DNA of 8,115 nucleotides, from contig NZ_JAGGKC010000053.1 in assembly GCF_017873395.1 (NCBI RefSeq), forward strand, positions 1 through 8,115, written 5' to 3'. Below the pieces are notes generated by a model. That model saw only the letters and a program-made list of their open reading frames with translations. It was not told where the DNA came from and searched no databases. Positions 1-5,435 of this stretch are shown here, piece after piece; the first letter of the stretch is position 1, and every line of letters starts with the position of its first letter. A program made the position numbers and the translations under genes. The DNA is from Youngiibacter multivorans (GTDB lineage: Bacteria; Bacillota; Clostridia; Clostridiales; Clostridiaceae).

Positions 1-38
1 ATAATATGTTAATGTCAATAACTCCTTGAGTCCCAATG

Positions 39-69
39 AAAAAAAGAAAAGCACCAGATCCGTTGGTGC
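39..69 (-). terminator. Intrinsic terminator of the DAHP synthase gene
   Basis: Read on the minus strand, a 6-bp stem (GCACCA / TGGTGC, arms at 64-69 and 51-56) with a 7-nt loop is followed directly by a T-rich tract (TTTTCTTTTTTT, 39-50). This is the usual form of a Rho-independent terminator. It lies about 70 nt past the stop codon of the aro gene and is the most likely end of that transcript. The stem is short but is flanked by the correct U-run on this strand only. Confidence 0.8.
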
Positions 70-96
70 GAATCTGATACTTTGTCTACAGTCTGA

Positions 97-117
97 CGGC
101 TCCCCTGAGGGGAGCCG
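97..117 (-). repeat. Perfect 9-bp GC-rich hairpin after the aro stop codon
   Basis: CGGCTCCCC (97-105) and GGGGAGCCG (109-117) form a perfect 9-bp stem with a 3-nt loop, 20 nt downstream of the DAHP synthase stop. No T-run follows on the minus strand, so it is not a canonical terminator by itself. It could stabilise the 3' end of the mRNA, pause polymerase before the U-tailed terminator at 39-69, or act as a first weak terminator. The structure is plain in the sequence; the role is inferred. Confidence 0.7.
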
Positions 118-137
118 CTTCCTTTAACTTTTCATTA

Positions 138-1178
138 TCATACAAGCTTGGCTGTAAGCTCCGCAAGCTCAAGTATCAGCTTTTCAGTCTTGTCCCAGCC
201 GAGACACGCATCAGTTATGGACTGGCCGTAGTTCGTGCCTGTCTCAGGCTGTGCACCATCCATTAGGTAGCTTTCTATCATGAAGCCCTTGAAGAGCCTT
301 TTGATGGATTCTGAGCTCTTTGCGCTGTGCATGACCTCCTTGGCTATCCTTGGCTGTTCATTCCACATCTTCATTGAATTGGCATGGTTGCAGTCGACGA
401 TTACAGCAGGATTCTTGAGGTTTGCTTCCGTATACATCCTAGCGAGCATCATGAGGTCCTCATAGTGGTAGTTCGGTATGCTTCTTCCGTACTGGTTCAT
501 TGCTCCTCTTAAGATCGCATGTGCCAGAGGATTTCCATCAGTCTGCACCTCGTTTCCGCTGAAGATGAAATCATGAGGAAGCTGTGCTGCCTTTATTGAA
601 TTCAGCATTACATTGATGTAGCCGCTTGTCGGATTCTTCATTCCCACAGGCTCGTTGATTCCACTTGCAGTAAGCCTGTGCCCCTGGTTCTCTACGGACC
701 TGGCTCCAACTGCATGGTATGCAAGTATATCGTCAAGGTATCTGGCGTTCTCAGGATACAGCATCTCGTCTGCCCCCGTGAACCCCGTTTCCTCCACAAG
801 TCTCTTATGAAGATGCCTGATTGTGTATATGCCCTTGCTTATGTCAGGAGCCTCATTGATATCCGGCTGATGCAGCATCCCCTTGTATCCTTCTCCTGTG
901 GTCCTAGGCTTGTTCGTATATAGCCTGGGTATCAGCACAAGCTGTTCCTTGACCTTCTCATTGACACCAGCGAGCCTTGTCATATATTCCATGACTGAAT
1001 CTTCCCTGTCCGCCGAGCAAGGCCCGATGATCAGGAGCTTCTTCGATGACTTCCCTTCAAGGACCTCCCTGATTTCAAGGTCTCTCTTAGCCTTAACCTC
1101 AAGAGCTGATTTAGTCAACGGAATCTCTGATTTGATCTCCTCGGGGGTTGGTATTGTTTGAATGTGCTTGAAACTCAT
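138..1178 (-). CDS. 3-deoxy-7-phosphoheptulonate (DAHP) synthase, class I
   Basis: Cytosolic enzyme condensing phosphoenolpyruvate and erythrose 4-phosphate to DAHP, the first step of the shikimate pathway to aromatic amino acids. The 346-residue length fits AroF/AroG/AroH-type enzymes. The metal ligands of the family are visible: Cys54 (IGPCS), His265 (DCNHAN), Glu302 (MIES) and Asp323 (SITDAC). The PEP/E4P-binding KPRTT and PVGMKN segments are present too, with GEGYKG in place of the VGWKG seen in enterobacterial enzymes. I chose the ATG at 1178 because AAGGTGGTG (1185-1193) sits about 7 nt upstream. An in-frame GTG at 1202 would add 8 residues but has no ribosome-binding site. No other shikimate gene is nearby, so it stands alone with its own promoter and terminator. 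Which amino acid feeds back on it cannot be told, so I give no aroF/G/H letter. Confidence 0.96.
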   Translation of the reverse strand: MSFKHIQTIPTPEEIKSEIPLTKSALEVKAKRDLEIREVLEGKSSKKLLIIGPCSADREDSVMEYMTRLAGVNEKVKEQLVLIPRLYTNKPRTTGEGYKGMLHQPDINEAPDISKGIYTIRHLHKRLVEETGFTGADEMLYPENARYLDDILAYHAVGARSVENQGHRLTASGINEPVGMKNPTSGYINVMLNSIKAAQLPHDFIFSGNEVQTDGNPLAHAILRGAMNQYGRSIPNYHYEDLMMLARMYTEANLKNPAVIVDCNHANSMKMWNEQPRIAKEVMHSAKSSESIKRLFKGFMIESYLMDGAQPETGTNYGQSITDACLGWDKTEKLILELAELTAKLV

Positions 1179-1255
1179 GCTGGACACCACCTTATTAATC
1201 ACTTTTTTTATCTTTTGTACAAAGCAGAACTAAACCCGCTGATACATTTCCTACC

Positions 1256-1284
1256 ATTTTAGCAGAAAATCAGTCAGTTGGCAC
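1256..1284 (-). promoter_or_regulatory. Probable sigma-70 (SigA) promoter of the DAHP synthase gene
   Basis: On the minus strand GTGCCA (1279-1284) and TAAAAT (1256-1261) are separated by exactly 17 nt, and TG stands one base before the -10 (extended -10, TGCTAAAAT). The start point would be near 1249, giving a leader of about 70 nt. I see no T-box, attenuator with aromatic codons or other riboswitch in that leader. Confidence 0.6.
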
Positions 1285-1297
1285 TTTTTTTATTGGT

Positions 1298-1332
1298 ATG
1301 ATTTTTTTTCAATTAATCTTCTCAAAAATCAT
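1298..1332. repeat. AT-rich 9-bp inverted repeat upstream of the aro promoter
   Basis: ATGATTTTT (1298-1306) and AAAAATCAT (1324-1332) are perfect inverted arms separated by 17 nt. They lie between the stop of the Fpg-like gene and the -35 of the aro promoter. It could be an operator, an UP-like AT-rich element or a poor 3' hairpin for the upstream gene. No T-run follows on the minus strand, so a terminator is unlikely. AT-rich palindromes of this size can arise by chance. Confidence 0.3.
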
Positions 1333-1367
1333 CATTCGTACAATTCGCAAGTAAATTCTAATTATCA

Positions 1368-2192
1368 TCAGAGCTTCTGGCAGGACGGACAAAAATATAC
1401 ATTACCGCCCATATAGGCTTGCCTCACAATGGCTTCACCACAACTTGGGCAGTGTGAGCCAAGATTCTTAGCCGACATGACGGTCCTGTAGCCGCCTTCC
1501 CTGCCATATAAGTCCTTCTCAGTGTCCCGGCCACCCTGGTCAGCCATAAGCCTCAGGGTATCCCTGGTGCACGAAAACAGCTTATCCAATTCTCCACTAT
1601 CAAGGTTTCCGATCTTCATTTTCGGATTGACTCCGGCATTGAACAGGATATCCTGGAGTACTCCATTCCCAAGCCCCGGAATCCTTTGCTCAGTGGCCAG
1701 AAGTGCCTTGATGCTGAGGTTCTTTTTTTCACCCAGGGCTATGCTCCTGAAGTATTCATTGGAGAAGCCATCAGTTAGCGGAGATGGCTTCTCCTGTGCC
1801 ATCCTATAGTACTTGTTGTCTGTTTGTCCCTCAGCGAATGCCCAGATTCCACCGTACATCTGTATTGTGCAGCTGATTGCCGAACCATCGTCAAATCCAA
1901 TTAAAAGCTGATGCTTTTCAGGAAGTGGTGAACCTGGCTCATGATACCTTATATTAGCACCATCTCCAAAAAGTATCCTTGAATCCCCTGCCTCAATTTC
2001 AATAAATCCTGCTATAGCCTTTGCTTGTACTATAGGCTTTCCTTCAAGCAGTTCATTATAGAATGCAGGGTCACCGCTATAAAACGCGAACTTATGAGGA
2101 GAATGACCTGCTACTGCACTTTTGATGTGTTTACCCGCTATCTCTATGCAAAGCTGCCTGCTGATAGCAAAGCTTTCAGGAATTTCAAGCAT
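1368..2192 (-). CDS. Fpg/Nei-family (MutM-like) DNA glycosylase homologue with altered active site
   Basis: A 274-residue protein with the formamidopyrimidine-DNA glycosylase/endonuclease VIII fold. The helix-2-turn-helix signature (GLGNGVLQDILFNAG, 173-187, including Asn176) is intact. So is a C-terminal zinc finger (Cys248, Cys251, Cys268, Cys271). The N-terminus reads MLEIPES where active enzymes read MPELPEV: the Glu is kept, but the Pro nucleophile is Leu2. In a hand alignment the conserved beta-hairpin Lys falls on a non-Lys residue (about Gly62), and the zinc-finger Arg (QRATFYC in E. coli) is replaced (GGNVYFC). It may be a divergent glycosylase using another residue, or a lesion-binding protein without AP-lyase activity. 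I chose the ATG at 2192 for its match to the family N-terminus and the AGGGGGTG ribosome-binding site; an ATG at 2216 is the alternative. It lies 71 nt after the DUF6465-like gene, probably in one transcript. Databases tend to call such proteins endonuclease VIII (from memory). Confidence 0.88.
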   Translation of the reverse strand: MLEIPESFAISRQLCIEIAGKHIKSAVAGHSPHKFAFYSGDPAFYNELLEGKPIVQAKAIAGFIEIEAGDSRILFGDGANIRYHEPGSPLPEKHQLLIGFDDGSAISCTIQMYGGIWAFAEGQTDNKYYRMAQEKPSPLTDGFSNEYFRSIALGEKKNLSIKALLATEQRIPGLGNGVLQDILFNAGVNPKMKIGNLDSGELDKLFSCTRDTLRLMADQGGRDTEKDLYGREGGYRTVMSAKNLGSHCPSCGEAIVRQAYMGGNVYFCPSCQKL

Positions 2193-2263
2193 ATTGACAC
2201 CCCCTGTATTGAGCATGCCCTGACACCTGTGATACCTAACTCTCCTAAAAATCTTGTAAAGTG

Positions 2264-2539
2264 CTACAGCCTTACCTCTATCATTTCACTCTCATTGACG
2301 ACACAATATGCTACGCTTTCCTCTACCTTGAGGTAAATCTTAAGATCCTTGATTTCATTCTTCTTTCTGGTCTTCTTCCATTCCTCGAAGAACAGGTCAA
2401 GAATCTCCTGTTCCTGGAACCTCTTTTCCTGATACTCGACAATGAATTCATGCTTTTGCTTCTTCTTGCTGTCACCCTTCTTCGCTTTCTTGCCTTCTTC
2501 TACGATTTCAACCGCTTCAAACTCTTCATGTGCTTTCAT
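2264..2539 (-). CDS. DUF6465-like small lysine-rich protein
   Basis: A 91-residue protein of unknown function. The first third is charged and low in complexity, rich in Lys and Glu (KKAKKGDSKKKQK) and probably disordered. The rest holds a compact domain that ends IKDLKIYLKVEESVAYCVVN, close to the IYVKPEENAAYYVIN-type ending I know from DUF6465 proteins of Clostridia (family recall, not searched). There is no signal peptide or membrane segment, so it is cytosolic. The start is ATG 2539, with GAGGAG (2548-2553) 8 nt upstream; a GTG at 2548 would overlap that site. It is the first gene of a probable two-gene unit with the Fpg-like gene. The basic N-terminus would allow nucleic-acid binding, but this is only a guess. 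Confidence 0.75.
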   Translation of the reverse strand: MKAHEEFEAVEIVEEGKKAKKGDSKKKQKHEFIVEYQEKRFQEQEILDLFFEEWKKTRKKNEIKDLKIYLKVEESVAYCVVNESEMIEVRL

Positions 2540-2567
2540 TAAAATCACTCCTCGCTTGTTTTTTCAT

Positions 2568-2590
2568 GGCTCATTATTTACCGATGAGCC
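2568..2590 (-). promoter_or_regulatory. Leader hairpin before the DUF6465-like gene
   Basis: GGCTCAT (2568-2574) and ATGAGCC (2584-2590) form a perfect 7-bp stem with a 9-nt loop, ending 14 nt upstream of the GAGGAG ribosome-binding site. It lies inside the predicted 5' untranslated leader. It may influence translation or mRNA stability. No known riboswitch class is recognised. Confidence 0.45.
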
Positions 2591-2611
2591 TTTCATCAAT
2601 CTGCATAATTA

Positions 2612-2647
2612 ATCCGGGACTCCTGCTGCTAATGATTCATCCCGATT
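2612..2647 (-). promoter_or_regulatory. Second possible leader hairpin at the predicted transcript start
   Basis: CGGGA (2615-2619) and TCCCG (2640-2644) pair, and the pairing extends by ATT/AAT past a one-base bulge, enclosing a 20-nt loop. The element begins almost at the predicted transcription start (about 2647). It could be a 5' stabilising hairpin or an operator. The long loop makes this weaker than the stem at 2568-2590. Confidence 0.3.
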
Positions 2648-2653
2648 ACAAGT

Positions 2654-2682
2654 ATTATATCATTGCCAGATGAAATTATCAG
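2654..2682 (-). promoter_or_regulatory. Probable SigA promoter of the DUF6465/Fpg-like unit
   Basis: A consensus TATAAT (minus strand, 2654-2659) lies exactly 17 nt downstream of CTGATA (2677-2682), which matches TTGACA at 4 of 6 positions. The predicted start near 2647 gives an unusually long leader of about 108 nt, holding the two inverted repeats noted separately. No other promoter is evident in front of the Fpg-like gene, which supports co-transcription. Confidence 0.6.
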
Positions 2683-2787
2683 ATTTTTCAATTCATTCTC
2701 ATGCAAATCCTGACTAATGCAGATTTCGCCTGAAGAATGCCAAAGCCCATGCAATAAGGAACATTCACCTGATTGCCCTTAAAGGTA

Positions 2788-2793
2788 TATAAT
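2788..2793 (+). promoter_or_regulatory. Possible -10 box for the two-helix membrane protein gene
   Basis: A perfect TATAAT stands 18 nt before the ATG at 2812, but the matching -35 position (2765-2770, TCACCT) is poor. The leader would be only about 12 nt and would begin at the ribosome-binding site. It may be a real promoter with a very short leader or a chance match in AT-rich DNA. The start of this transcript is therefore uncertain. Confidence 0.3.
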
Positions 2794-2811
2794 CAAGGTG
2801 AGGTGAGACCT

Positions 2812-3162
2812 ATGAAGAAGAGGATGATCGACTATCTTAAATATGCTGAAGATATCTCAATAAAGGACATGGATCCAGAGGAAAAAGAAATTGTCAGGAG
2901 GAATCTCCTCATACAGATAGGCTTCTTCCAGCATGAGAGGCTTATACACCTTATAGTGACAGTTACTTTCGCCATTATCTCGATGATCACACTTATTTGC
3001 CTAATCCTTAAGGATAACCTTTTTCTATCTATACTTCTTCTGCTTCTCCTGTTTATGCTGATTCCATATGTAAACCACTATTTCAGGCTTGAATGGGGAG
3101 TACAGAAGCTTTACAAGTTCTATGACATGCTTGAGGAAAAGTCCTGGAGAAGCAGCAAATAA
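2812..3162 (+). CDS. Small two-helix membrane protein of unknown function
   Basis: A 116-residue protein. An amphipathic, charged N-terminal part (1-43, with DMDPEEKEIVRRN) precedes two hydrophobic segments at about 44-66 and 70-88, joined by a tight KDN turn. A charged, aromatic tail of about 28 residues follows. With Arg/Lys on both flanks, both ends are probably cytoplasmic and the protein is a hairpin in the inner membrane. Start ATG 2812 has a GGTGAGGTGAG purine-rich site just upstream; a TTG at 2773 would add 13 residues without a ribosome-binding site. I recall similar uncharacterised proteins in Clostridia but know no function. It points away from the DUF6465/Fpg-like unit, with which it shares a 272-bp intergenic region. 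No terminator was seen after it, so read-through into the next gene (152 nt on) is possible. Confidence 0.8.
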   Translation: MKKRMIDYLKYAEDISIKDMDPEEKEIVRRNLLIQIGFFQHERLIHLIVTVTFAIISMITLICLILKDNLFLSILLLLLLFMLIPYVNHYFRLEWGVQKLYKFYDMLEEKSWRSSK

Positions 3163-3314
3163 GAATCCGTCATAGATTACAGTGGAGTATACAATTCCTT
3201 CTTAACTACAAATTCACTCCTTTTCTCCATAATATCTCCACAATGTCCCTATATCATAACGGTGTAGAAAGAATAAATAAAAAAATAAACCAGAAGAAAA
3301 GGATACTGATTGAT

Positions 3315-3632
3315 ATGATGAAGAGAATAGCAGGACTCGCACTTGCACTTACGCTGCTTGCTTCGACACCGGCATTTGCCGCTGAAAAAGCCATACAGGC
3401 ACTCCCTTCAGCTCCAGCCATCGCATTCGAGATACTTGAATCTCACGGGGTCAAGCCGACAGGCGAAATCCTGAAGATGGTTGCTGACCACATGGAGAAG
3501 GATTCCTCCTTCATGGGAATCGCAAAGGACGACCCTATGTACAGGCATGAAGTTATGCACTTCCTGCATTGTGAACTGGAAGTAATCGAGATGGAGCATG
3601 ACGAATGCATGCACCATGGAATGACAGAATAA
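3315..3632 (+). CDS. Small exported protein with His/Cys-rich C-terminus
   Basis: A 105-residue protein with a clear Sec signal peptide: MMKR, a hydrophobic core (IAGLALALTLLAS) and an AFA site, so cleavage after Ala22 is likely. The mature part of about 83 residues is predicted helical. It ends in a cluster of possible metal ligands: His78, His82, His85, Cys86, then His95, Cys98, His100, His101. The two halves look like related HxxHC / HxxCxHH patterns, and the two cysteines could form a disulfide or bind metal outside the cell. No known family is recognised. I chose ATG 3315 (or the adjacent ATG 3318) because it puts the signal peptide at the N-terminus and an AAAAGGA site lies 11 nt upstream. 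An ATG at 3243 would add 24 residues and has no ribosome-binding site. The strong terminator at 3662-3701 closes the unit. No convincing promoter was found in the 152 nt before it. Confidence 0.78.
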   Translation: MMKRIAGLALALTLLASTPAFAAEKAIQALPSAPAIAFEILESHGVKPTGEILKMVADHMEKDSSFMGIAKDDPMYRHEVMHFLHCELEVIEMEHDECMHHGMTE

Positions 3633-3661
3633 TCAGTTCCATCCCGATATTTCATATATGT

Positions 3662-3704
3662 AAAACGGATCTTTGGCGGCGTACCGCTTAAGATCCGTTT
3701 TCTT
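3662..3704. terminator. Bidirectional intrinsic terminator between convergent genes
   Basis: AAAACGGATCTT (3662-3673) pairs perfectly with AAGATCCGTTTT (3690-3701), and an inner GCGG/CCGC stem (3676-3679 with 3684-3687) closes a CGTA loop. The outer A/T runs give a U-tail on either strand. It therefore serves the exported-protein gene on the plus strand and the ketopantoate-reductase-family gene on the minus strand. Confidence 0.92.
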
Positions 3705-3740
3705 CATTTACTAGATTTTTCTTATCCTGAATCACTTTCC

Positions 3741-4655
3741 TCAGATTCTGAATCCGAACCTTTCTGATACCTTCTCATAAACAGGAACATCCACACCATA
3801 CTTCCTGCCCATCCTCACCACTTCAAAGACCAGCCCGTCAATTTCTGATGCACCGCCCTTCTTCAGGTCCCTCTGCATCGATGCAGAGGCTGAAGGACTG
3901 AGGCTGTCTATGAATGTCAGATTGGACGTAACAAGGTCAGTCTCGAACTCGATGCCCATGGCTTTCGCAATGGAGAGTATCTCCTTTGTGAGTGCTGTGA
4001 ACATGTCCCTGATTTCCCCTTCCTTCTGGAATTCTCCGGCAGGTACGTCGTAGTATGCACCGCAGGCAGCAAATGGCGAGATGAATCCGAACTTCTGCAG
4101 AGTATCACGTGTTATGTTGTCGGAAAGCACTGCTATGATACCACTTTCCTCCAGGTCCTTCTTAACCGCCTGAAGTACATCGCGATTTTCTTCTGCCTTT
4201 CTCGTACCAAAAACCACCTTGATTCCGTCGCTCTTCTTGACTATTGTTCCAGGCTCGGATATTTCGGCAGCTATGTATATGCATCCATCAGTTACCAGTA
4301 TTCCGGGAAGCTTCTCCTGCATTCTGCCGCCAGTACCATAAATATTGAGGATTGGAATGACAACCGTATGAGGCCCAGATACCTTGCTGATAAAAGGAAT
4401 GGCATCATCAAGTGAATACCCTTTAACACATACGAAAATAACATCAGGTCTCTCATTGTAATTCTCCATGTCAAAAGCCTTTATTGGCTTCGTCACGAAG
4501 CTACCCCTGTCGGGAGTCTCCATCCTGAGTCCGTTCTCTTTGATAGCCTCAAGGTGCTTTCCTCTCGCGATTACCGAAACATCTTTCTTTGCCTCGTTCA
4601 TGTACGCTGCGATGCTTCCGCCCGTACCTCCTGCTCCAATTACCAGATATCTCAT
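3741..4655 (-). CDS. 2-dehydropantoate 2-reductase (ApbA/PanE) family protein
   Basis: A 304-residue NADPH-dependent reductase of the ketopantoate reductase family; the namesake enzyme reduces 2-dehydropantoate to pantoate in pantothenate/CoA synthesis. The N-terminal Rossmann motif is GAGGTGG (7-13), followed by the VCVKGYS segment (Lys78). The C-terminal helical domain keeps the probable catalytic Lys188 (LQKFG) and the SxSMQRD...SEIDG block with Glu271. However, the segment after Lys188 reads FGFISPFAACG, where PanE has a longer VNCVINPLTA-type stretch with Asn residues. The family's QNG motif is LNIYG here. Substrate may therefore not be ketopantoate. No panB, panC or panD is nearby. Start ATG 4655 has GGAGGG (4660-4665) 4-5 nt upstream; a TTG at 4667 lies in that site. 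It follows pcm by 18 nt, so the two are probably co-transcribed. I therefore leave the symbol blank. Confidence 0.88.
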   Translation of the reverse strand: MRYLVIGAGGTGGSIAAYMNEAKKDVSVIARGKHLEAIKENGLRMETPDRGSFVTKPIKAFDMENYNERPDVIFVCVKGYSLDDAIPFISKVSGPHTVVIPILNIYGTGGRMQEKLPGILVTDGCIYIAAEISEPGTIVKKSDGIKVVFGTRKAEENRDVLQAVKKDLEESGIIAVLSDNITRDTLQKFGFISPFAACGAYYDVPAGEFQKEGEIRDMFTALTKEILSIAKAMGIEFETDLVTSNLTFIDSLSPSASASMQRDLKKGGASEIDGLVFEVVRMGRKYGVDVPVYEKVSERFGFRI

Positions 4656-4673
4656 AAGTCCCTCCAAAAAAAT

Positions 4674-5270
4674 TTATTTGTTCCAATAGCTCCATCCGTA
4701 TTTGCCTTTAAGCTCCACGAACACCACTTCTTCAATGATCCTGGTGAATATTTCTCCGTTAATGTCCTTCTCCACAAGCATGAGCTCCTGGCACCCTCTC
4801 GGGCCGACAGGGATAACCATCCTTCCTCCAGCAGCAAGTTGCCTGAGAAGCTCCTGAGGCAATTCTGCTGCTGCCGCAGTCACCATGATCCTGTCATAAG
4901 GAGCATGCTCCTCCCATCCAAGGCTTCCATCACCAGTCATAAAGGATATGTTGGTGTAGCCGAGTCCGAGAAGCCGTTTCTTCGCTTTCTCCGCCAAAGC
5001 GCTTATCCTCTCTATGGTATAGACCTCACCAGAAAATTCAGCGAGAAGCGCAGTCTGATATCCTGAGCCTGTGCCTATCTCAAGCACCCTGCTGCCCTTT
5101 TCAGGTGATAGTATGTAGGTCATCTGAAACACAAGGCTTGGCTGCGAAATTGTCTGCTCATATCCGATAGGAAGTGGCTGGTCATAGTCCGCATACTGCT
5201 TATATTCGTTGTCGATGAAATATGCCCTGTCGAGACGCTCAGCAAAAGCCTTCAAATCTTCGAAAATCAA
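4674..5270 (-). CDS. pcm: Protein-L-isoaspartate O-methyltransferase (TTG start)
   Basis: A cytosolic SAM-dependent methyltransferase that methylates L-isoaspartyl residues of damaged proteins so that they can revert to aspartate. Family marks: GYEQTISQP (36-44), the SAM motif I RVLEIGTGSGYQTA (61-74), an acidic residue after strand 2 (YTIER), GDGSLGW, and APYDRIMVTAAA (post-I/motif II). The 198-residue length is normal. I chose the TTG at 5270 because GAGGGGG lies 8 nt upstream. The alternative GTG at 5312 would fall on the predicted transcription start (about 5312) and would add an unusual Trp-rich VKSFPWWIEG extension. The gene is first in a two-gene unit with the ketopantoate-reductase-family gene, and its own promoter separates it from the RTX gene upstream. 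The two products share no known pathway. Confidence 0.93.
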   Translation of the reverse strand: MIFEDLKAFAERLDRAYFIDNEYKQYADYDQPLPIGYEQTISQPSLVFQMTYILSPEKGSRVLEIGTGSGYQTALLAEFSGEVYTIERISALAEKAKKRLLGLGYTNISFMTGDGSLGWEEHAPYDRIMVTAAAAELPQELLRQLAAGGRMVIPVGPRGCQELMLVEKDINGEIFTRIIEEVVFVELKGKYGWSYWNK

Positions 5271-5318
5271 AATTTTCGCCCCCTCAATCCACCAAGGAAA
5301 GCTCTTCACCACACCTTT

Positions 5319-5347
5319 ATTGTATCATCTTGCACCATTACACAACA
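5319..5347 (-). promoter_or_regulatory. pcm: Probable SigA promoter of the pcm unit
   Basis: TACAAT (minus strand, 5319-5324) is 17 nt from TGTTGT (5342-5347). The -10 is 5 of 6 to consensus and the -35 is weak. A start near 5312 gives a leader of about 42 nt to the TTG at 5270. It lies just beyond the terminator of the RTX gene, which fits an independent unit. Confidence 0.5.
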
Positions 5348-5351
5348 CACG

Positions 5352-5389
5352 AGTTCTTTTGTTTTCAGGAATCTTAAAACAAAAGAACT
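5352..5389. repeat. Perfect 14-bp inverted repeat overlapping the RTX gene terminator
   Basis: AGTTCTTTTGTTTT (5352-5365) and AAAACAAAAGAACT (5376-5389) are exact inverted arms around a 10-nt loop. Its right arm covers the U-tract of the RTX gene terminator, and two bases (5388-5389) belong to that terminator's stem. The RNA can thus form either the GC-rich terminator with a free U-tail or this second hairpin. It may also act as a back-up terminator or 3'-end protecting stem. Confidence 0.8.
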
Positions 5390-5423
5390 GCTCCCGCAGC
5401 GGCGTGAGCTGCCACGGGAGCAG
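5376..5423 (-). terminator. Intrinsic terminator of the RTX protein gene
   Basis: On the minus strand CTGCTCCCG (5415-5423) pairs with CGGGAGCAG (5388-5396), and the stem continues inward imperfectly (two G-U pairs and one mismatch) to a TCAC loop. The tract TTCTTTTGTTTT follows (5376-5387). The hairpin begins 12 nt after the TAA stop of the RTX gene. It is a strong Rho-independent terminator by form. Confidence 0.92.
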
Positions 5424-5435
5424 TGGGTTATTTTG

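Noticed and set aside
280..1161. Plus-strand open frames opposite the DAHP synthase gene (such as 678-923 and 883-1161)
   Set aside because: No ribosome-binding sites and no recognisable protein features; they are shadows of a well-conserved enzyme gene.
1179..1255. A T-box or aromatic amino-acid attenuator in front of the DAHP synthase gene
   Set aside because: The leader is only about 70 nt and has no T-box core (AGGGTGGTACC), no terminator hairpin and no leader peptide with Trp/Phe/Tyr codons. GGTGGTG there is the ribosome-binding site.
3243..3314. Longer N-terminus for the exported protein from ATG 3243
   Set aside because: It would bury the signal peptide behind 24 charged residues and has no Shine-Dalgarno site.
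3163..3314. A promoter between the two plus-strand genes (TACAAT near 3189, TATCAT near 3254)
   Set aside because: Neither has an acceptable -35 at the right distance. The exported-protein gene may have an alternative-sigma promoter or be read through from upstream; I cannot decide.
4554..5066. A 170-codon plus-strand frame across the pcm and ketopantoate-reductase-family genes
   Set aside because: It overlaps two confidently identified genes on the other strand and has no start signal.
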